Positions 12,320-26,400 of a stretch of DNA of 64,000 bases are shown piece after piece. How positions within the stretch are numbered: the first letter of the stretch is position 1; each line of letters opens with the position of its first letter. The DNA is from Paramecium octaurelia (lineage: Eukaryota; Ciliophora; Oligohymenophorea; Peniculida; Parameciidae), in contig CAJJDP010000051.1 of the NCBI GenBank assembly GCA_905182995.1, positions 130,718 through 194,717 of the forward strand, read 5' to 3'. A program made the translations under genes and the position numbers. The notes beneath the pieces are model-generated. The model was given only the letters and a program-made list of their open reading frames with translations. It ran no database searches and was not told the DNA's origin.

Positions 12320-13317
12320 TCATGATTATTTTTTCATTAATCCTTAACAAAATTCAATTATACTTATGAAACATTAATTGATACTAGCAAAGAGTATGCT
12401 TGAGGTAATCATTATCTCGAAAATTGATGATTTAAATTCCTTATTTATATTTTAATAAATTACTTCTTTGCTTCTAAGTTTAATAATTTGTGATATTATA
12501 AAGTATCCATGAAGAGTTACAAATAAGCAGTCCAAACAAATATAAATGGCTGAATGAGGATAAATAGATACATATAAAATTAACATAAGAATTGTAGGAA
12601 TAAAAATAAAGATTGATCCAGCTTTTATAATAAATTATTTTTACCTTTATAATTTATGAGAGTTTTAGTTCTAGTTGTATAGAAGGCTGTAGAAAAAATA
12701 AAAACAAAGTCAATAATCCAAGCTAAGAAAATCAATTGAACTCCCCAACGATAAGCAATCAAAATACATATTGTGGTTAGAGTAAATGAATAAAATAAAC
12801 ATAACATAGCAAGTTATAGATGGGTTAACAAAAAGTGTTACTAAGAATGAACAAATTATCTTTACTTTTTTAATTTAGGCAAATCCTATATATAACCAAA
12901 TTTATATAATGAATCCAATTATTACAGAACCATAAAAGAGACCTTTTGGGTTTGGCTGATTACTCTCTTCTAATTAATATATGCATTCATCTTAACATTA
13001 GGATGCATCCACAAAACCACAATAACAAAAGTCATTAACATCTGAAGTTTAATAAACTAGCCAGAACTGCATGTTGGTATAGAGGCCCAAACAAATCATC
13101 ATAAGAACAAACAAATTTTGTATTACTAAGCCTGAAAAAACGCTACTTTCAAAGTCTGCCTTCTATTCTGTTGTATTGATACCTACAGATAAAATACTAT
13201 GAAAGTACTTTTCTATTATTCTAATTCAAGTTATTTCTTATCATTAATATCGCTGACTAGTTGATCATTTAAGTTTGATGGCTTGTAAGCTTCATAACTG
13301 TACATATTCATATACAT
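12320..13317 (-). CDS. Bax-inhibitor-1/lifeguard-like multi-span membrane protein (tentative)
   Basis: Three introns (13183-13208, 12841-12865, 12622-12644; 26, 25 and 23 nt) join four exons into 307 residues. An acidic N-terminus is followed by ESSVFSG and a span (LFVLMMICLGLY). A cysteine-rich loop (DFCYCGFVDASQCQDEC) comes next, then about six more spans. The second half resembles the TMBIM family: LCLFYSFTLTTICILIAY, then FYTTRTKTLINYKAG before a new span, then LDCLFVTLHGYFIISQII near the end. Family members sit in ER or Golgi membranes and affect calcium leak and cell death. The Cys-rich insert is unusual for the family. The exon model is firm because all four pieces join in frame into hydrophobic helices; the family name is moderate. 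Confidence 0.6.
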
Positions 13318-14162
13318 AATAAGAAAGATATTTAATTATATATTAAAATAGCATTCCATATTTTTTAAGTATAAATTAAGAAATATTAATAAAAAAGACT
13401 AAAAAGAAATTTATAATATTTATATAGTGTTGACTTTATTATGGAGTATCTTTCGAATATTCTATTGCTGTTTGTTGAAGATTGTAAAAATTACGATGTT
13501 ATTGTTCTTTCTTAATGTAACTCTCACCCCTCTCGATGATAAAATACATAGTTTGAAATTCAACATAGGAGTTCAATAATGATAGCTATATTATTGAAAT
13601 TATTTTCTTTATTTGCATTTAAGTATGCGTTAACTTTATTATGAATGAAAATACAGAAACTGAAATATTAATGATCTAATAATTTTCCAACAAAAATGGA
13701 ATGATAATTTAGATAATGAAGGTTTTTAAGTCAGGAACTTTTCCTTCAAAACCTCTTTTAATTTGAAGTTGATGTAATTTTATTATGTTTACATAAGTAA
13801 TAAATGAATATCTAACCTAAACTTATATGAAATGATACCTTCCTCTCTCCAAAATTAACTATTGAATTTACAGAAAGTTGAACAAATTTTGGGTAGAAAT
13901 TCTTTAGCGGTATTATTTTCTGTTAGTAATAAATAGAACTGAAATTGATAATTAAATTTCCACAGAATACAAAGGTGTAAGGTCATCTAATTTCAATTCC
14001 ATTTTGCCATTAAAAGGGAATATTTTACCTCCTAAGATGAAATCTTTTCATTTTTAATATATTTCTAAGAGACTTTTGTGGCAGTTGTTATTTAGACCAT
14101 GTATATCCCTAATATTTTTATAAATTGAATTTAATGAGAATATTAAATAATTTATTAAAAAA
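13318..14162. other. Divergent intergenic region
   Basis: Lies between the divergent membrane-protein and Rab genes, so it should contain both promoters. It is AT-rich with only short open frames. Confidence 0.5.
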
Positions 14163-14839
<677 letters not shown>

Positions 14840-14992
14840 CTTAGTGTTTACACATATATATTAATAAATAAACATTGAATATAATAACTCATTATTAAAT
14901 AAGAATATATCCTATAAATGGTAGAAATTGATTCCATTATAACATTAATCAAAACTTTTGACTCATAATATAAAAAACATCGAGTATCAAAA

Positions 14993-16611
14993 TCATTATT
15001 ATTATTGTAATTGTTGATGTTCTGAATTATCGTTTCTTAATTGTTCTGATGCTTAAACTTGGACATCTCTCCAATCGTATCCTTTTTCCTTCAAGATGAT
15101 TCCCAGTATGATTCCAATAACATTCATGCCAAAACAAATCCAATAAACTCCTTCCCATCCGATCTTTAATCTTGCAAATCGATAGAAGATGTAACCAAGC
15201 ATATTGCAGACACCAATCATGAAGAACAGAAATCCGTACATCAACCCTCCAATCTTTTTACCATAAACTGTGGCACATATCAAAGGATAAGTAGCTAGTA
15301 GTCCTCCTTCTGCTAAATAAACTATGGCAATCAATAATAGATATCCAATTCCATCACTATTGTAAGGTAGTATTGCTGAAGTGATTAAATTTAGAATTGA
15401 TATTAATGTGAAAGTAAACTTAAATGAGGTTTTATCAGATAAGGTGGCCCAGAAGAAACGAGAGCATCCATTCATTACACCAGCAACAGAACCAGTAGCT
15501 GTGAGTGTAGCATCATCTATTCCTAATTCTTGTCCATAAAACTTATAGCAATTGGATATCAACATCCCTAAGGTGCATGACATCAAGACTATCAAAACCA
15601 ATATAGGGAACACTACATGTTTAACTCCTTTAGATCTAAAATTTAATATTATCTATTACACTGTTTAGCACTCCTTCTCTGGTGGGAGGTAGGATGATGG
15701 AACATGAATTTACTGATTTGGATTAAGGGATGCTTGTTTTTTCTTTCTTGCTTCAATTGTAGCTATCAATTTATCCACATCTATTTCCTTTGGGAATCTC
15801 ACCAATAAAGTTGATAGGATGGCCAATCCAAAGTAACAGGCTGCCAAGACCTACAACATCAAAGGAACTCTATCCCCAACTGTACTGTCAAAGTATTTTA
15901 CATCTTTGCCGTCTTCTTAAAATATAACACTTGGCTTCTCATTATCTGGGTTTGCTATGGCTTTGCAAACAAAATTGAATATGAATGACCCAAATCCATA
16001 TCCACCTATAGTTATTCCTGAAACCAATCCTCTCTTGTCTGGGAAGTGTCTCCATCCACAAATGATTGGTAACATATATGCTAATCCTCCTGAAATTCCA
16101 ACCATTATACAATAGATAGCAATAAAACCACCAATGTCTTGGACAAATGATATTATCAAAAATGCCAATGCAATTGAAGTTGAACATATGCCAATTGTCA
16201 GTTTAAATCCAATTTTTTCAGCTATTTTTATTCCAAATGACAGACAAGACATTGTGATTAAACCAAGAATAGGGAATATGATAGCCATATAGTTCAATGT
16301 TACACTCAAGTCCTTCTCTCTCATCCAAGCACACACATAAGGACCTATAATTAGAATATGAATTAATTTATACTTATTGACCCCCAAACATAAAAAGTAC
16401 CAAGTTCCAGATGTAATAATAACCCCCCTACCATTGATTTTATCCCTGATATCATTATTGCCTTCATTTCATCGTCATTGTACAACTCTTGTTTGGTAAG
16501 TGCTTCTCCTGAATTATTTTTAGTAGTCTCTTTGTCTTAAGGTATTAACTCCTTCTATTCATTTCTTGGTCCTGAGACATCTTAATTCTAAATGGATGGT
16601 AATTCTGACAT
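14993..16611 (-). CDS. Major facilitator superfamily transporter (oxalate/formate or monocarboxylate type)
   Basis: One 29-nt intron (16345-16373) lies in the WGSISPYVCAWMR block; 529 residues. The N-terminal cytosolic tail of about 60 residues is followed by span 1 (LLLHLELGTFYVWGSI). Six spans and a central cytosolic loop come next (FPKEIDVDKLIATIEARKK), then six more spans. RGLVSGITIGGYGFGSFIF and GVMNGCSRFFWATLSDKTS match the OFA/monocarboxylate-porter branch. A small organic anion is the likely substrate, but this cannot be read from sequence. The C-terminus is Gln-rich and ends in TAA-coded glutamines before TGA. Confidence 0.88.
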
Positions 16612-17181
16612 TCTTAGATATTTTATAATAATTTCAAGCCAATTTAGAAAGATTTAATTCATATGAATATGAATTATGATGAGTATTAATAGATACGTCA
16701 TTCATATTTTAATATTATAATAATTTCCACTTTTATTATTATAAAAATTCCTTTATTATTATAAATATCTCAAATTCCATTACAATATGACTCATAAGCT
16801 ATTCAGAAAGTCAAAACATTTCAATCCAAGCTAAATCTTAGTCTCAAAATAACCAGACTCACAGTTACTTAGTATTTGTATATATCAAAATAAATTATAA
16901 ATGTAATGGACGATTTAACAAGAAAGCTCCTTCTTAAAATCAGAAATTCATACCTGAATTTCAACTTTGATCTGTTATAACCAATTATTAAGAAAAACTG
17001 TTACATTCTAAGAATCTAAATTAAGTTGAATTCTTATTTCTGCACATTAGCAAATGAAGCAGAGGGATAATTTAAATCTTCCTGTAGTATTAATAAGTCT
17101 AAACAATCTGATTAGAGGAATATAACATCTATATAATTTAATATATAAAATTTATTTATTAATATAATTGCAAGAAAAAAA
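16612..17181. other. Divergent intergenic region
   Basis: Lies between the divergent transporter and pinin-like genes. A plus frame from ATG 16906 is open and in phase with the next gene's ATG at 17182. It could be an N-terminal extension of 92 residues, but its content is not protein-like and I start the next gene at 17182. Confidence 0.45.
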
Positions 17182-18155
17182 ATGAATGTTGAAGAAATAA
17201 AATATAAGTTGAAAGAATTACATAAGAAATAATAGGAGAGCTTAAGTAAAAGAAAAACCTTGATCAAAGAAATTAAAAGCATGCCATTTTAGTATTTTTG
17301 CTAATCTATGTTAATAGAAGGAACAACAATAAAAACAAGAAATTAAAGGATGAGAACGATAAGGTAATTTATAGATTAAGGATGTTTTGAAGACTTTTGT
17401 AATAAATCTTGAAGGTGCTAAACAGGAACGTGCAGAAAAGTAAAAGTAGCTTGATCAAAAAGTACCCATTGCCTTAAAAGAGAAAGATAGAAGAATAGTA
17501 AAAAGTCTATTTGGAAACCATCTACAAAGAGCAAAGCAAGATTTAGATGGAGAAAAATAGAAAGTAAATTCTATGATCATATTAAATTAGTTGGATAAAC
17601 AAATAGAGATTAATAAAAGATTAGAGGATAAAGAAAGACAAGATTTGATGGCATTCAAAGAAAATTAGGATGTATTCTAATACATATATTAAATAGAAAA
17701 AAAAAGAAAAATTAGTGACCGAAAGAAAGTAATTGGAAAGAGAGTTGGCAGCTGATGAGTTTAGAAGACAAGTACATATCATAACAGCTATATATATAGT
17801 AATTGTTATTGGAGCTCTAATTGAAAACTATGAGAGAATTCTTTATCACAAAGTATGTAATATTTATAGAGTCTTTTAGAACGGCTCCATATTTGTTATG
17901 GCAACCAGTCAAAACAAATGAAGGAATGAATCCACTTAAAGAATATAGTAACGAGCGGTTCAATGTATATCCATTTTCAACTGTGATTAGGAAATGGAAA
18001 AAGATCTAAAGGAGAAATTACAGAGAGCATACTAATAATTTATTGATTTTTAAAGTCAGAAAATAAAGGAATAGCCTATTGAACAAGAGCAGGAAAGTTC
18101 TCAATCGGAAAGCGAGGAGTCTTAAGAGAAACCAAAAGAAGAAGGGTAAGAATGA
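17182..18155 (+). CDS. Pinin/SDK/MemA-domain protein (splicing-associated)
   Basis: Six introns (17292-17317, 17364-17392, 17672-17696, 17772-17799, 17853-17879, 17965-17990) give 270 residues. The signature is the pinin block: RRIVKSLFGNHLQRAKQ, a long charged coiled coil (KRLEDKERQDLMAFKENQD; ERKQLERELAADEFRRQ), then FFITKTAPYLLWQPVKTNE. The last resembles the FxRTKTxPxIYYxP motif of pinin. The C-terminus is Ser/Glu-rich. In animals pinin binds the exon-junction complex and splicing factors in the nucleus. The first two intron borders are less certain than the rest. Four of six introns change phase, and all are needed for the conserved block to read through. Confidence 0.78.
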
Positions 18156-18255
18156 TGAAAAATTATAGGTAATTATTAAATAATTCTAAAATCTCTTCTT
18201 TTAAATTACATTCTTATAGTATATTTACTGTTATAAATAATCGTTTTGATTTTGG

Positions 18256-20133
18256 TCAAATATGTTTACTAAGAGCAGCTTTAACTGATTTGGCCACATT
18301 GGATTATTCTTTCTTTTCGTCCTCGTTGTCTTTTGGTTATTGTTGTTATGGTTTTTAGGTGTACTTTAATAAAACATTTCCAGTTGGGGCTTATTATTAA
18401 CTAGCGATTTAGAAATTGCTTACTTCTATTATAGTTTTTTGAATTGCACACTAGGCGAAACAAACTAATTTGTATTTGGAGAGTCTAGAATTTTAGTAAG
18501 AATATCGATTTACCTTCACATCCCACAGTTCTACCTGTAATAACTGGAGTTCTCATGATCATTTATTGGTCCTTATTTTGAACTTCTTTCATTTTGTTGG
18601 TTGCCTACATGACTGGTGATTTTAAAGGCGAATTAGTCAATTGATTAATCCTTAGCATATCAAATGTGGCAGCTCTAATTATTGATTTTAGTATTATACT
18701 GATCATTAATCTTTTGTATTCTGGCATTTAATCCAGGTTTGTCATCTACTTCTCCTATATTGCCATCATCCTCTGAAGATACAGTTTATTGATTGCCTTC
18801 ACATAAGTAGATGAATTCAAATTCCATAGCTTGTTTGGCTGTTATTCTTTTTTTTGGATTAGGCTCTAACATTTATTTTAATAGTTCAAATGCTTATGGT
18901 GGTACCACATCAAACACAGGACTCTTAAAATTGACTTTAGCATCTTTATTTTATTGGACAATTGTGTTATAGCTTCTTCCTGGAAATCCAGGTTTTCCTG
19001 TCAAAAGTATGTGGAAGACTAACCCTAAAGAATAGATATCGCAAACACTGTCATAAGTAGTTGACATATCTGTAATATTTATGACTTCTGGTGCTACAAA
19101 ACCAGGTGTTCCACATCTACAATACAAATAGACTGGCAGATTTACAAATGTTGCCAAACCAAAATCAGCTATCACAACAGAATTAATATCGCTATTATTA
19201 TAATATTTAAATTAACTTTTATTCTTTGAAGAGAATGTTTTCGAGTTTCAAATCTCTATGCATTATATTTTTGGAATGCATATGTGCCAATCCATCTAAC
19301 AGTCCTTTCATAATAGATTGTATTTATTTGTTGGTTAATATTACTTTCTTTTTTATTATATCATAGAGTTAGCCTCCCTATAATAATTCCAAACCCATAT
19401 ATAATGAATTCTATGTCTCATAGACTTCATAGAGTTTCATGATATTAGGATGATCCAATTCTCTCATTATGGTTATTTCATTGATAAGTCCTTCCTTATT
19501 TTGATAATTATAATATTACTTTCCCATTTTCTTCTGCGTAGACTGCATTTTTTGAAAATGCTTTAATTGCCATCTATTATCCATCTTCTACTCTCTCTGC
19601 TAGATACACACTTGCAAAGTTTCCTTTGCCAATCTTTTTGAACACTTTAAACATATGATGAAAACCCATCTGATTTATTTTTTAACCAAATAATTTTCTA
19701 AATGTTTTAAGTGTCTCTTGATCACTAGTAAAATCCCAATGTTTGTCTGATGATTCAACCTACAATCTTATATGCAATATATCTCCTAAAGTTTAAATAT
19801 CCTCAGGTTTTACAACGTCAGGTCGATTTGTAAGAGGAGTGTTTGGTGTTGATTTTTTTGTTTAGACATTCGCTTTTAAAGTAGGAGCATCACGAAAAAT
19901 CTCAAATCTAGTTGAAAAATCCAAAGGTAATAGTTTATGTGCAAATTTTCCATTTTCCTTTTGAATATAGTTTCAATTACTTTCAATAATAATATATGTT
20001 TATCAGTAATAACAAGGTGTCTTTGATGTTGCTTCTTTCCTAATTTGGTTACTGTTGCCTCAAACATGACTTTGGATTACACAAAATCTTTAGGTATTAT
20101 TTACCACAATGGTCCTTATTCGCTTTATTGCAT
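18256..20133 (-). CDS. Serine/threonine protein kinase with PH-like N-terminus
   Basis: Six introns (19958-19980, 19495-19519, 19192-19216, 18675-18699, 18485-18513, 18401-18423). The N-terminal 90 residues read like a PH domain (MFEATVTKLGKKQHQRHLVI then KENGKFAHKLLPLDFSTRF). The kinase domain follows: glycine loop IGKGNFASVYLAE, MAIKAFSK lysine, MRELDHPNIMKLYE, HRDLKLEN catalytic loop, ADFGLA, CGTPGFVAPEV activation segment, and DIYSLGLVFHILLTGKPGF. The tail is Ser/Pro/Gln-rich and ends NVAKSVKAALSKHI. All catalytic residues are present. The set is CAMK-like, and many Paramecium kinases share this PH-kinase layout. Every intron removes an in-frame TGA or corrects the phase. Confidence 0.88.
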
Positions 20134-20220
20134 TCAATATTAGATTTTCTTAATTAAATATGTTATTTAAGAATTTATTCATAATATTAAGAAAAAATAT
20201 AACCACTATTCTAAAATTCA

Positions 20221-21313
20221 TCATCGGTGATGATGGTGTCCATGATGATTGTTACCTAATCTATCTCAATGAAAATATACCAACAAGAACTACATTTGCC
20301 TAATTATGATGATGACCTATGTTTTCGAACATCCTAACCGTTTCTATAGCTGCAAAGGTTCCAATTGCAGTTTTAGCCATTGTACCAGCAAATCCAGGTC
20401 CTTATTGTTAACTACATTGTTGTTGTTATGGTTATTACTATTAGTTTACTATAATGGTTTGATTGGGTCCGTATTAATTTGTGGAATATTATAATTAGCT
20501 ATTTGGATATTACTAATATGTCTAATATTGGTTTGGTTGTTAATATGGATTTCCATAAGGTGGTATCTAATTTTGAATAACTTGTTGATTCTAAACGGGA
20601 TAGCCAGATTATGCTTATTGTAACTGACTTGGTATCATTTAGTAAATAATTTCAGATGTAGGTTACATTACAGATTGAGGCTGCTCCTCGTATTTATAAT
20701 CTTATTCCTGTTCAAACTTAGTAAGAATGATACTCTCATATGGATTATCTGGGTAAAGGATTTAAAGTAAAGGATTGAACTGTTTATAATATAGTAACTA
20801 AATAAATACATGCTGAGCAAGAAATTCCTTTGGCAACTTAACTACTTTAAATGTCAAAGATTCTAGTAATCCTTTTTTATATGTACCAGAACATCCTGTA
20901 AAGGTATATCCCATAAACATATGCTGAAATTTGTAACCTTAATCCTTTCCAAAGATTGCTTATTATCCTTTATAAGTTACAATCCCTATTTAAGTAATCC
21001 CAGATTCATAATATCCGAAAAGAGCTTAAATGAAGTCATCTTAAATTTAAATATTATTATTACTTTCACCTATTTCAAATTCGTATTAAGTAATGTTTTT
21101 CCCGGTTATGCAAGTGTCATTGCATAATATTTTATTTCCATTTTTAATATTTTGATAAGTAAAAGCGATTCCACATATTTTTTTATCATCTAAACTGATT
21201 TTCACACCTGAAATTCTGAATTCCTCATTTCCTAATAGCATTCTATCATCAAATTTTTAGAGATCTTGTCTATCTACTCCAAGGGTTATTAAAGCAGGAA
21301 CTTTATTTGGCAT
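20221..21313 (-). CDS. Jacalin-like (beta-prism) domain protein with Gln-rich and His-rich tail
   Basis: One 25-nt intron at 20256-20280. The first 160 residues look like a beta-prism lectin: ISGVKISLDDKKICGIAFTY, then FGYYESGITQIGIVTYKG, then QAIFGKDQGYKF and GTYKKGLLESLTF. These are the strand patterns of jacalin domains. A linker is followed by a long Gln/Pro/Tyr-rich low-complexity tract coded largely by TAA/TAG. A short hydrophobic stretch (FAGTMAKTAIGTFAAI) comes next, then a His-rich end (GHHHH...GNNHHGHHHHR). It is likely carbohydrate-binding. No signal peptide is seen, so it is probably cytosolic. The His cluster could bind metal. The domain name is by pattern. Confidence 0.6.
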
Positions 21314-21438
21314 AATTTTTAATTGTTTTTCTGTATTTGAATTTTCTATAAATATTAAATGTTATAATTCTGAGAAAGATTTATTACTTTACATAATTTA
21401 AATTAATGGAGAAAAAAAATATCAAATAACACAAAATT

Positions 21439-23088
21439 TCATTCATTAAATTGTTAAATTGATACCAAATATTCTAATTTGCTAAACACTTCTCTAATAA
21501 CATTTTTATCATCGTTTCTCGAAAAAAATTACAGTTTCTTTTTAAATCCGTCAAATAATTCATAGTGGATTTCAAAGTATTTATCTTTCTTCAGTTTTAA
21601 ATCTGCAATAACATTTAGTGGAATTCTTTTGAACTTTTTTCTCTCTCTTTTTTCTATGAAGATTTGTTTTGCTATCATGTAAATGAAATTGAGAATCCCA
21701 TTCTTTTTGCTTTATTTTTCATTATAATAATAATAGATGTCAAAATAGTCTATCCCAAACACAATCTCATTAAAACACCCTTTATCGTATTTTATTAAAT
21801 TAAATTCCTAGTACCCATATAATAATGGCATCTTCTCTACAATGGCGAGTTACATAAAATCTAATGATAAAAATCTACAAGAATTAGATGGATTATTGTT
21901 TTCTTGAAAATTGTTCATGTTATTTTTAATTGGAACATTAGCATCATCCTAAGATTCCTATAGTAAATTTGAGGACCTGGAATGGATTACTAACCAATGC
22001 AGAGGTAATTAATCTATTGGAAATTGGTCACCAAGATCTCCACAATCATAATTAACACAAGGATATTTCAAGCTTAAAAAGTAATCATTTTTTAGGTATT
22101 TCCTTGTCAATTTTCTATTTAATTCATTTTAACAATCCTTTAGATTCCCTGTTTTTTTAACTTTTATATGATAAAATGTTTAGGACTTTGGATCTTCTAT
22201 TAATAAAATAAGAAATTCTGGATGAGATAGATATGTTTATTTTATGAACTGGAAATCTAATCCAAAAGAATTGAGACCTGGTACTAACTCAACAGTCCTA
22301 TAAAATACCTATGATTCTAAATCAATCTCTGGGTTTTCTAAAGATTCATCATCTAATTTATTGCTGTCGTTTTCAAAATTTTCATCATTTGTACATGTAA
22401 ATTTAGTGGGGCTGATTTCTGTTCCAATTAGTTTATAAGCCAGTGAGAAATTAGGATATTCGTATTTTGATTTATCGCTAAATTAGTCTTATTAAAATGT
22501 CTTAAGAGCCAAGACAATTAGTTCTGCAGCTATAATTTAATCGCTTACTAGAAGTGTTTATTGATATTTGGATCCAAAATACTTGACGACTATCTCTGTC
22601 TGATAATACTATTTATAGTCATTAAATTATTTTGTAAATTCTGACTTTTTTTAAACTTATGAACTCTTCCATTTCTTAAAAGATTCTTATTCTGTTTAAA
22701 ATAAATCAGTTTCATCTAATGCAAATCCATTAGTTGTTGTTTTGCATTTTTTAAAATTCTTTTTCTTTTTTTCTAATTAGTACTTTTTATTGTGAGAATA
22801 TTTGTTTTATTCATCATCTTCAAAGTTTTCTAAATTAAGTATCGAGAATTCAATTTCCTCCTTTTTATTTTAGTCTAAAGATGGAGTTTCACCTTATGAC
22901 TGTTACAAAACAAATTGTGAAATATCTGTATTACTGGGTAGGTTTTAATTTTGGAAATCCATCTGTTGAACTTATTATAATTATTGATCAAGCCATTCAT
23001 TATCAATATACATATTAGTTGTAGAATTGGATTGGAGTGACTAAGGTAATGTTATTTGAGTAAATTTATCAATTTGGTATAAATTCAT
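21439..23088 (-). CDS. Conserved-looking protein of unknown function, 549 residues
   Basis: Intronless frame from ATG 23086-23088 to TGA 21439-21441. The N-terminal 110 residues are acidic and Gln-rich. A Lys-rich stretch follows (KKYQLEKKKKNFKKCK). Then come segments with regular beta/alpha patterning: TEIVVKYFGSKYQQTLLV (ubiquitin-like strand pattern), YRTVELVPGLNSFGLDFQF, and PEFLILLIEDP. A C-terminal basic region (IFIEKREREKFKRIPLNV) leads to KYFEIHYELFDGFKKKLQ and a closing helix, a pattern that could be a PH fold. The order is faintly like Sin1/TORC2 subunits, but I would not name it. No membrane segment. Confidence 0.7.
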
Positions 23089-23477
23089 ACCTCTTATTAT
23101 AAACAATAATTATATATAATTAAGCTAGGTTTAATTTTTTTATAACAATAAAAAATATTTTTACATAAATTTTAGATAACATCGGTATTTATGAACAATC
23201 TCATTATTTAACATATGTAAGAATAGACGATATTCTGGATTACATTACTTTATTTATATAAATTAAAGTATAATATAATTCTTGGGAATAATTAGATTTT
23301 ATTTTAGACAAATATATATTTATTTCAGAAATTGAATTTAAATGTAAAATTGTAGTAAAGATTGATTAATTTTCTGCAGAAATTTATGAATCGATATGGA
23401 AATGATTGATTTGAATAAATTTAGAAAAGTAGTCGTGATATTCTAATAAAGAACACAAAAAATTGTTTTAATTTAAT
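23089..23477. other. Divergent intergenic region
   Basis: AT-rich, between divergent genes. It presumably holds the promoters of both; no gene seen. Confidence 0.5.
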
Positions 23478-26400
23478 ATGAAAATTTTAAGATAGATTTG
23501 CATATTAACTATCTTTTCAGTGTAAATAAGAGGTGAATACAGCAGTATCTGTGTATGTAGTCAAATATCAGATAGTGAATAATGTGATAGATCAAGCATT
23601 TGTTAGTGGATCTAAAATAAATGTTTGATAAAAAATGGTGAAACCTATTTGGATAAGGGGACTGTAGGAGCTTAATGTAAGGAATACTCTTAAGAGGATT
23701 GCAGATTGAAGGATAAATGTGGATTTTATTTGGGGGAATGCATAGAATTTAAAGAGTGTAAAGCATTTAAAAGAGAAGAATGCTGGGAATCATCTAAGAA
23801 TTGCATTAGTGATGGTATGAAATGCATAGATGTGGGTGAATGTGAGGAATATGAAAATTGGATTGCATGCTAAAACATGAATAAGGCTAACCGTTATTGT
23901 TTCTGGTCTATCAATGAAAACCCTAAATGCAGAGTTAGTAGAGAGTGCAAGGAATTACCAATGTATCTAATAAGCGATTCAGAGTGTAGAGCATAGATTT
24001 CATCTTGTACAGTATCATTAGATGGTGGTTGTGAGGAAAGCAAAGAACATTGCAAAATGATAAAGTATTAAGAGTAATGCTTTTACAATAAAGCTAAATC
24101 AAAACAATGTTATTGGGATTAAGAGCTATCAGCATGTGTAGACTTAGTTTGTGATAATTTGAGATTTACCACTGACGAAGAATGTAGAGGTTTGTTATTG
24201 GAATGTACAACAAACGGGTAGGTGTGTGTATTACGTAAGTAATGCCAAGATAGCTTAGCAATGGAAGGTTGTGTTACTGATATCTATGGCAATAATTGCA
24301 TTTTCATGAATAATGAATGCAAAAAGAAGGAATGCTCTTTAGCTGAAGATGTAAATATCTATTCAAATTATAATTAATGTTAATAATTTGATTCCCATTT
24401 AGATTGTGTTTTTAAAAATGGAGGAGGTTGTAAAACCAGACCAATTTATTGTGATGGTTACGATGCTCAGGAAGATTGCTTATCAAATCCAGCTCAATAA
24501 TGTTATTGGATTAATGCATAGAATAAATGTAAGAGATAAGGATGTGATAGTCAATTATCATCTTTAAATCACAATTAATGTAAATTGGTTGGAAAGTGTA
24601 TGGGTAAACTTAATGGTGGTTGTCAAGATAGACCAATTACTTGTAATTTGATTAATGATAATTAATTTTGTGATGTTGATTATTCCAATCGAAAATGCTA
24701 TTGGAATTCAAATCAATGTGTGGAAAACATTTGTTCTAACTTTGTTTTCCCTGGATTCACTGATCATTTACAATGTAATACTGTAAACAACAAATGCACT
24801 TATGATTATTATCTTGGAACATGTCGAGATTAAACTTGTGAAATTATTCATCAAAATGATTGTTTGACGAATCCAACTTGCAAATTACCTAAGAAATGTA
24901 GACTAAAATAATGTTCTGATGCACCAGTATCATTCATCACTCATGAAGATTGTGAATTATGGCTCAAGAATTGCACTGTCAATGTTTATTAAATATCTGG
25001 CAGCTAACAAATTCATGGATGTATATAAAAACTATTAAATTGTAATGATTTTCATTAACAATAATGTTATTAAACTCTTGATGGTTATCAATGTAAATGG
25101 ACTGGTGCAATATGTGCTCCCTCGGTATGCTCGGATTTTATCACTTTTTCTTCAACTTTTTGTGACAATCTAAAAGTTGTTGGTATGAAGTGTTTTCTTG
25201 ATTCGGTAAATTCTAAATGTTAAGCATGGCCAAATGTATGTTCAGGAATTTCAGATCTAACATTATGTACGTAGGGTTTGCCTGATGGAACCAAATGCTT
25301 TTGGGATGGTACATCATGCATTTTTAAAGCCTGCAGTATACCAAGCGGAATACCTAACAATTATTCGTGTTATTAATGGAATCCAATTTGCAATTATGAC
25401 ATTTCTACTTCCAAATGTAAACAGCGAGATGCACTTGATACTTGTAGTATGACTGTAACATTTACAGCTTAAACCCATTAAGAATGTAATGCTTGGAATA
25501 AGTTGTGCACTGTCAATACTTCTGGAGCAATAGGATGCCAAAGAAAATAATACTAATGTCCAAGTTACACTGATCAATCAAAATGTGTGCATGATTATTA
25601 CGGAGTGAAATGTGAGTGGGATACCGTCAATAGTTTATGTGACAATTACACTCCTGCTACTTGTCCTATGACATTAGATCTAGGAGTTACAAATCAGTTA
25701 TGTGAATAAATATCAATAAATTGTGTGAATTAAAATATTGCTTGTGAAATCTTAAAATCAGATTGTGCATTATACACATTTGAAATGTAATGTAAAATCA
25801 ATTCATACTATGAGCCTTGTGTGTGGAATGGTACTACTTGTTCAAGTTAGTAATGTTAATCATAAACGACAGCTAATAATGATAGCGATTGTTTTAAATT
25901 TTTCAATAGTTCAAGAAATTGTTAATTGAAAATAAAAGCAGATGGAACTAGAGATTAAGGATGTGAGATTATGGGTTTATGTTCTTCTATCACTAGTTAA
26001 CAAAAATGTGATGTATCTGTTTCAAAAAATGAAGTTTCTTGTTAGTTTATAGGTGGAGTTTGTTAAGAAGTTCCTTAAAACAGTTCTTAGGATTGTCATT
26101 TAAATGGATCAGCTGTTTCAAATTATGAATGTAAATAAATAAATGACATATGTGAGTTGAATTACAGAGATGGGGTGGGATGCACTGCTAAATCATGCAA
26201 CCTCATCACAAATAGCAGTATCTGTGTTCTTTAGAAACCGAAAGGAGCTACTTGCAATTGGAATTCATCTCTCAATTAATGTGAAACAAATCCTTGTTCA
26301 TCCTATACTACAGATGCAAATTGTATTTTAGCATACGAGAATAATAACATTAAGTGTTTTTGGTGTGATAGTAGATGTATCAATAGCAATTATTGTGAAG

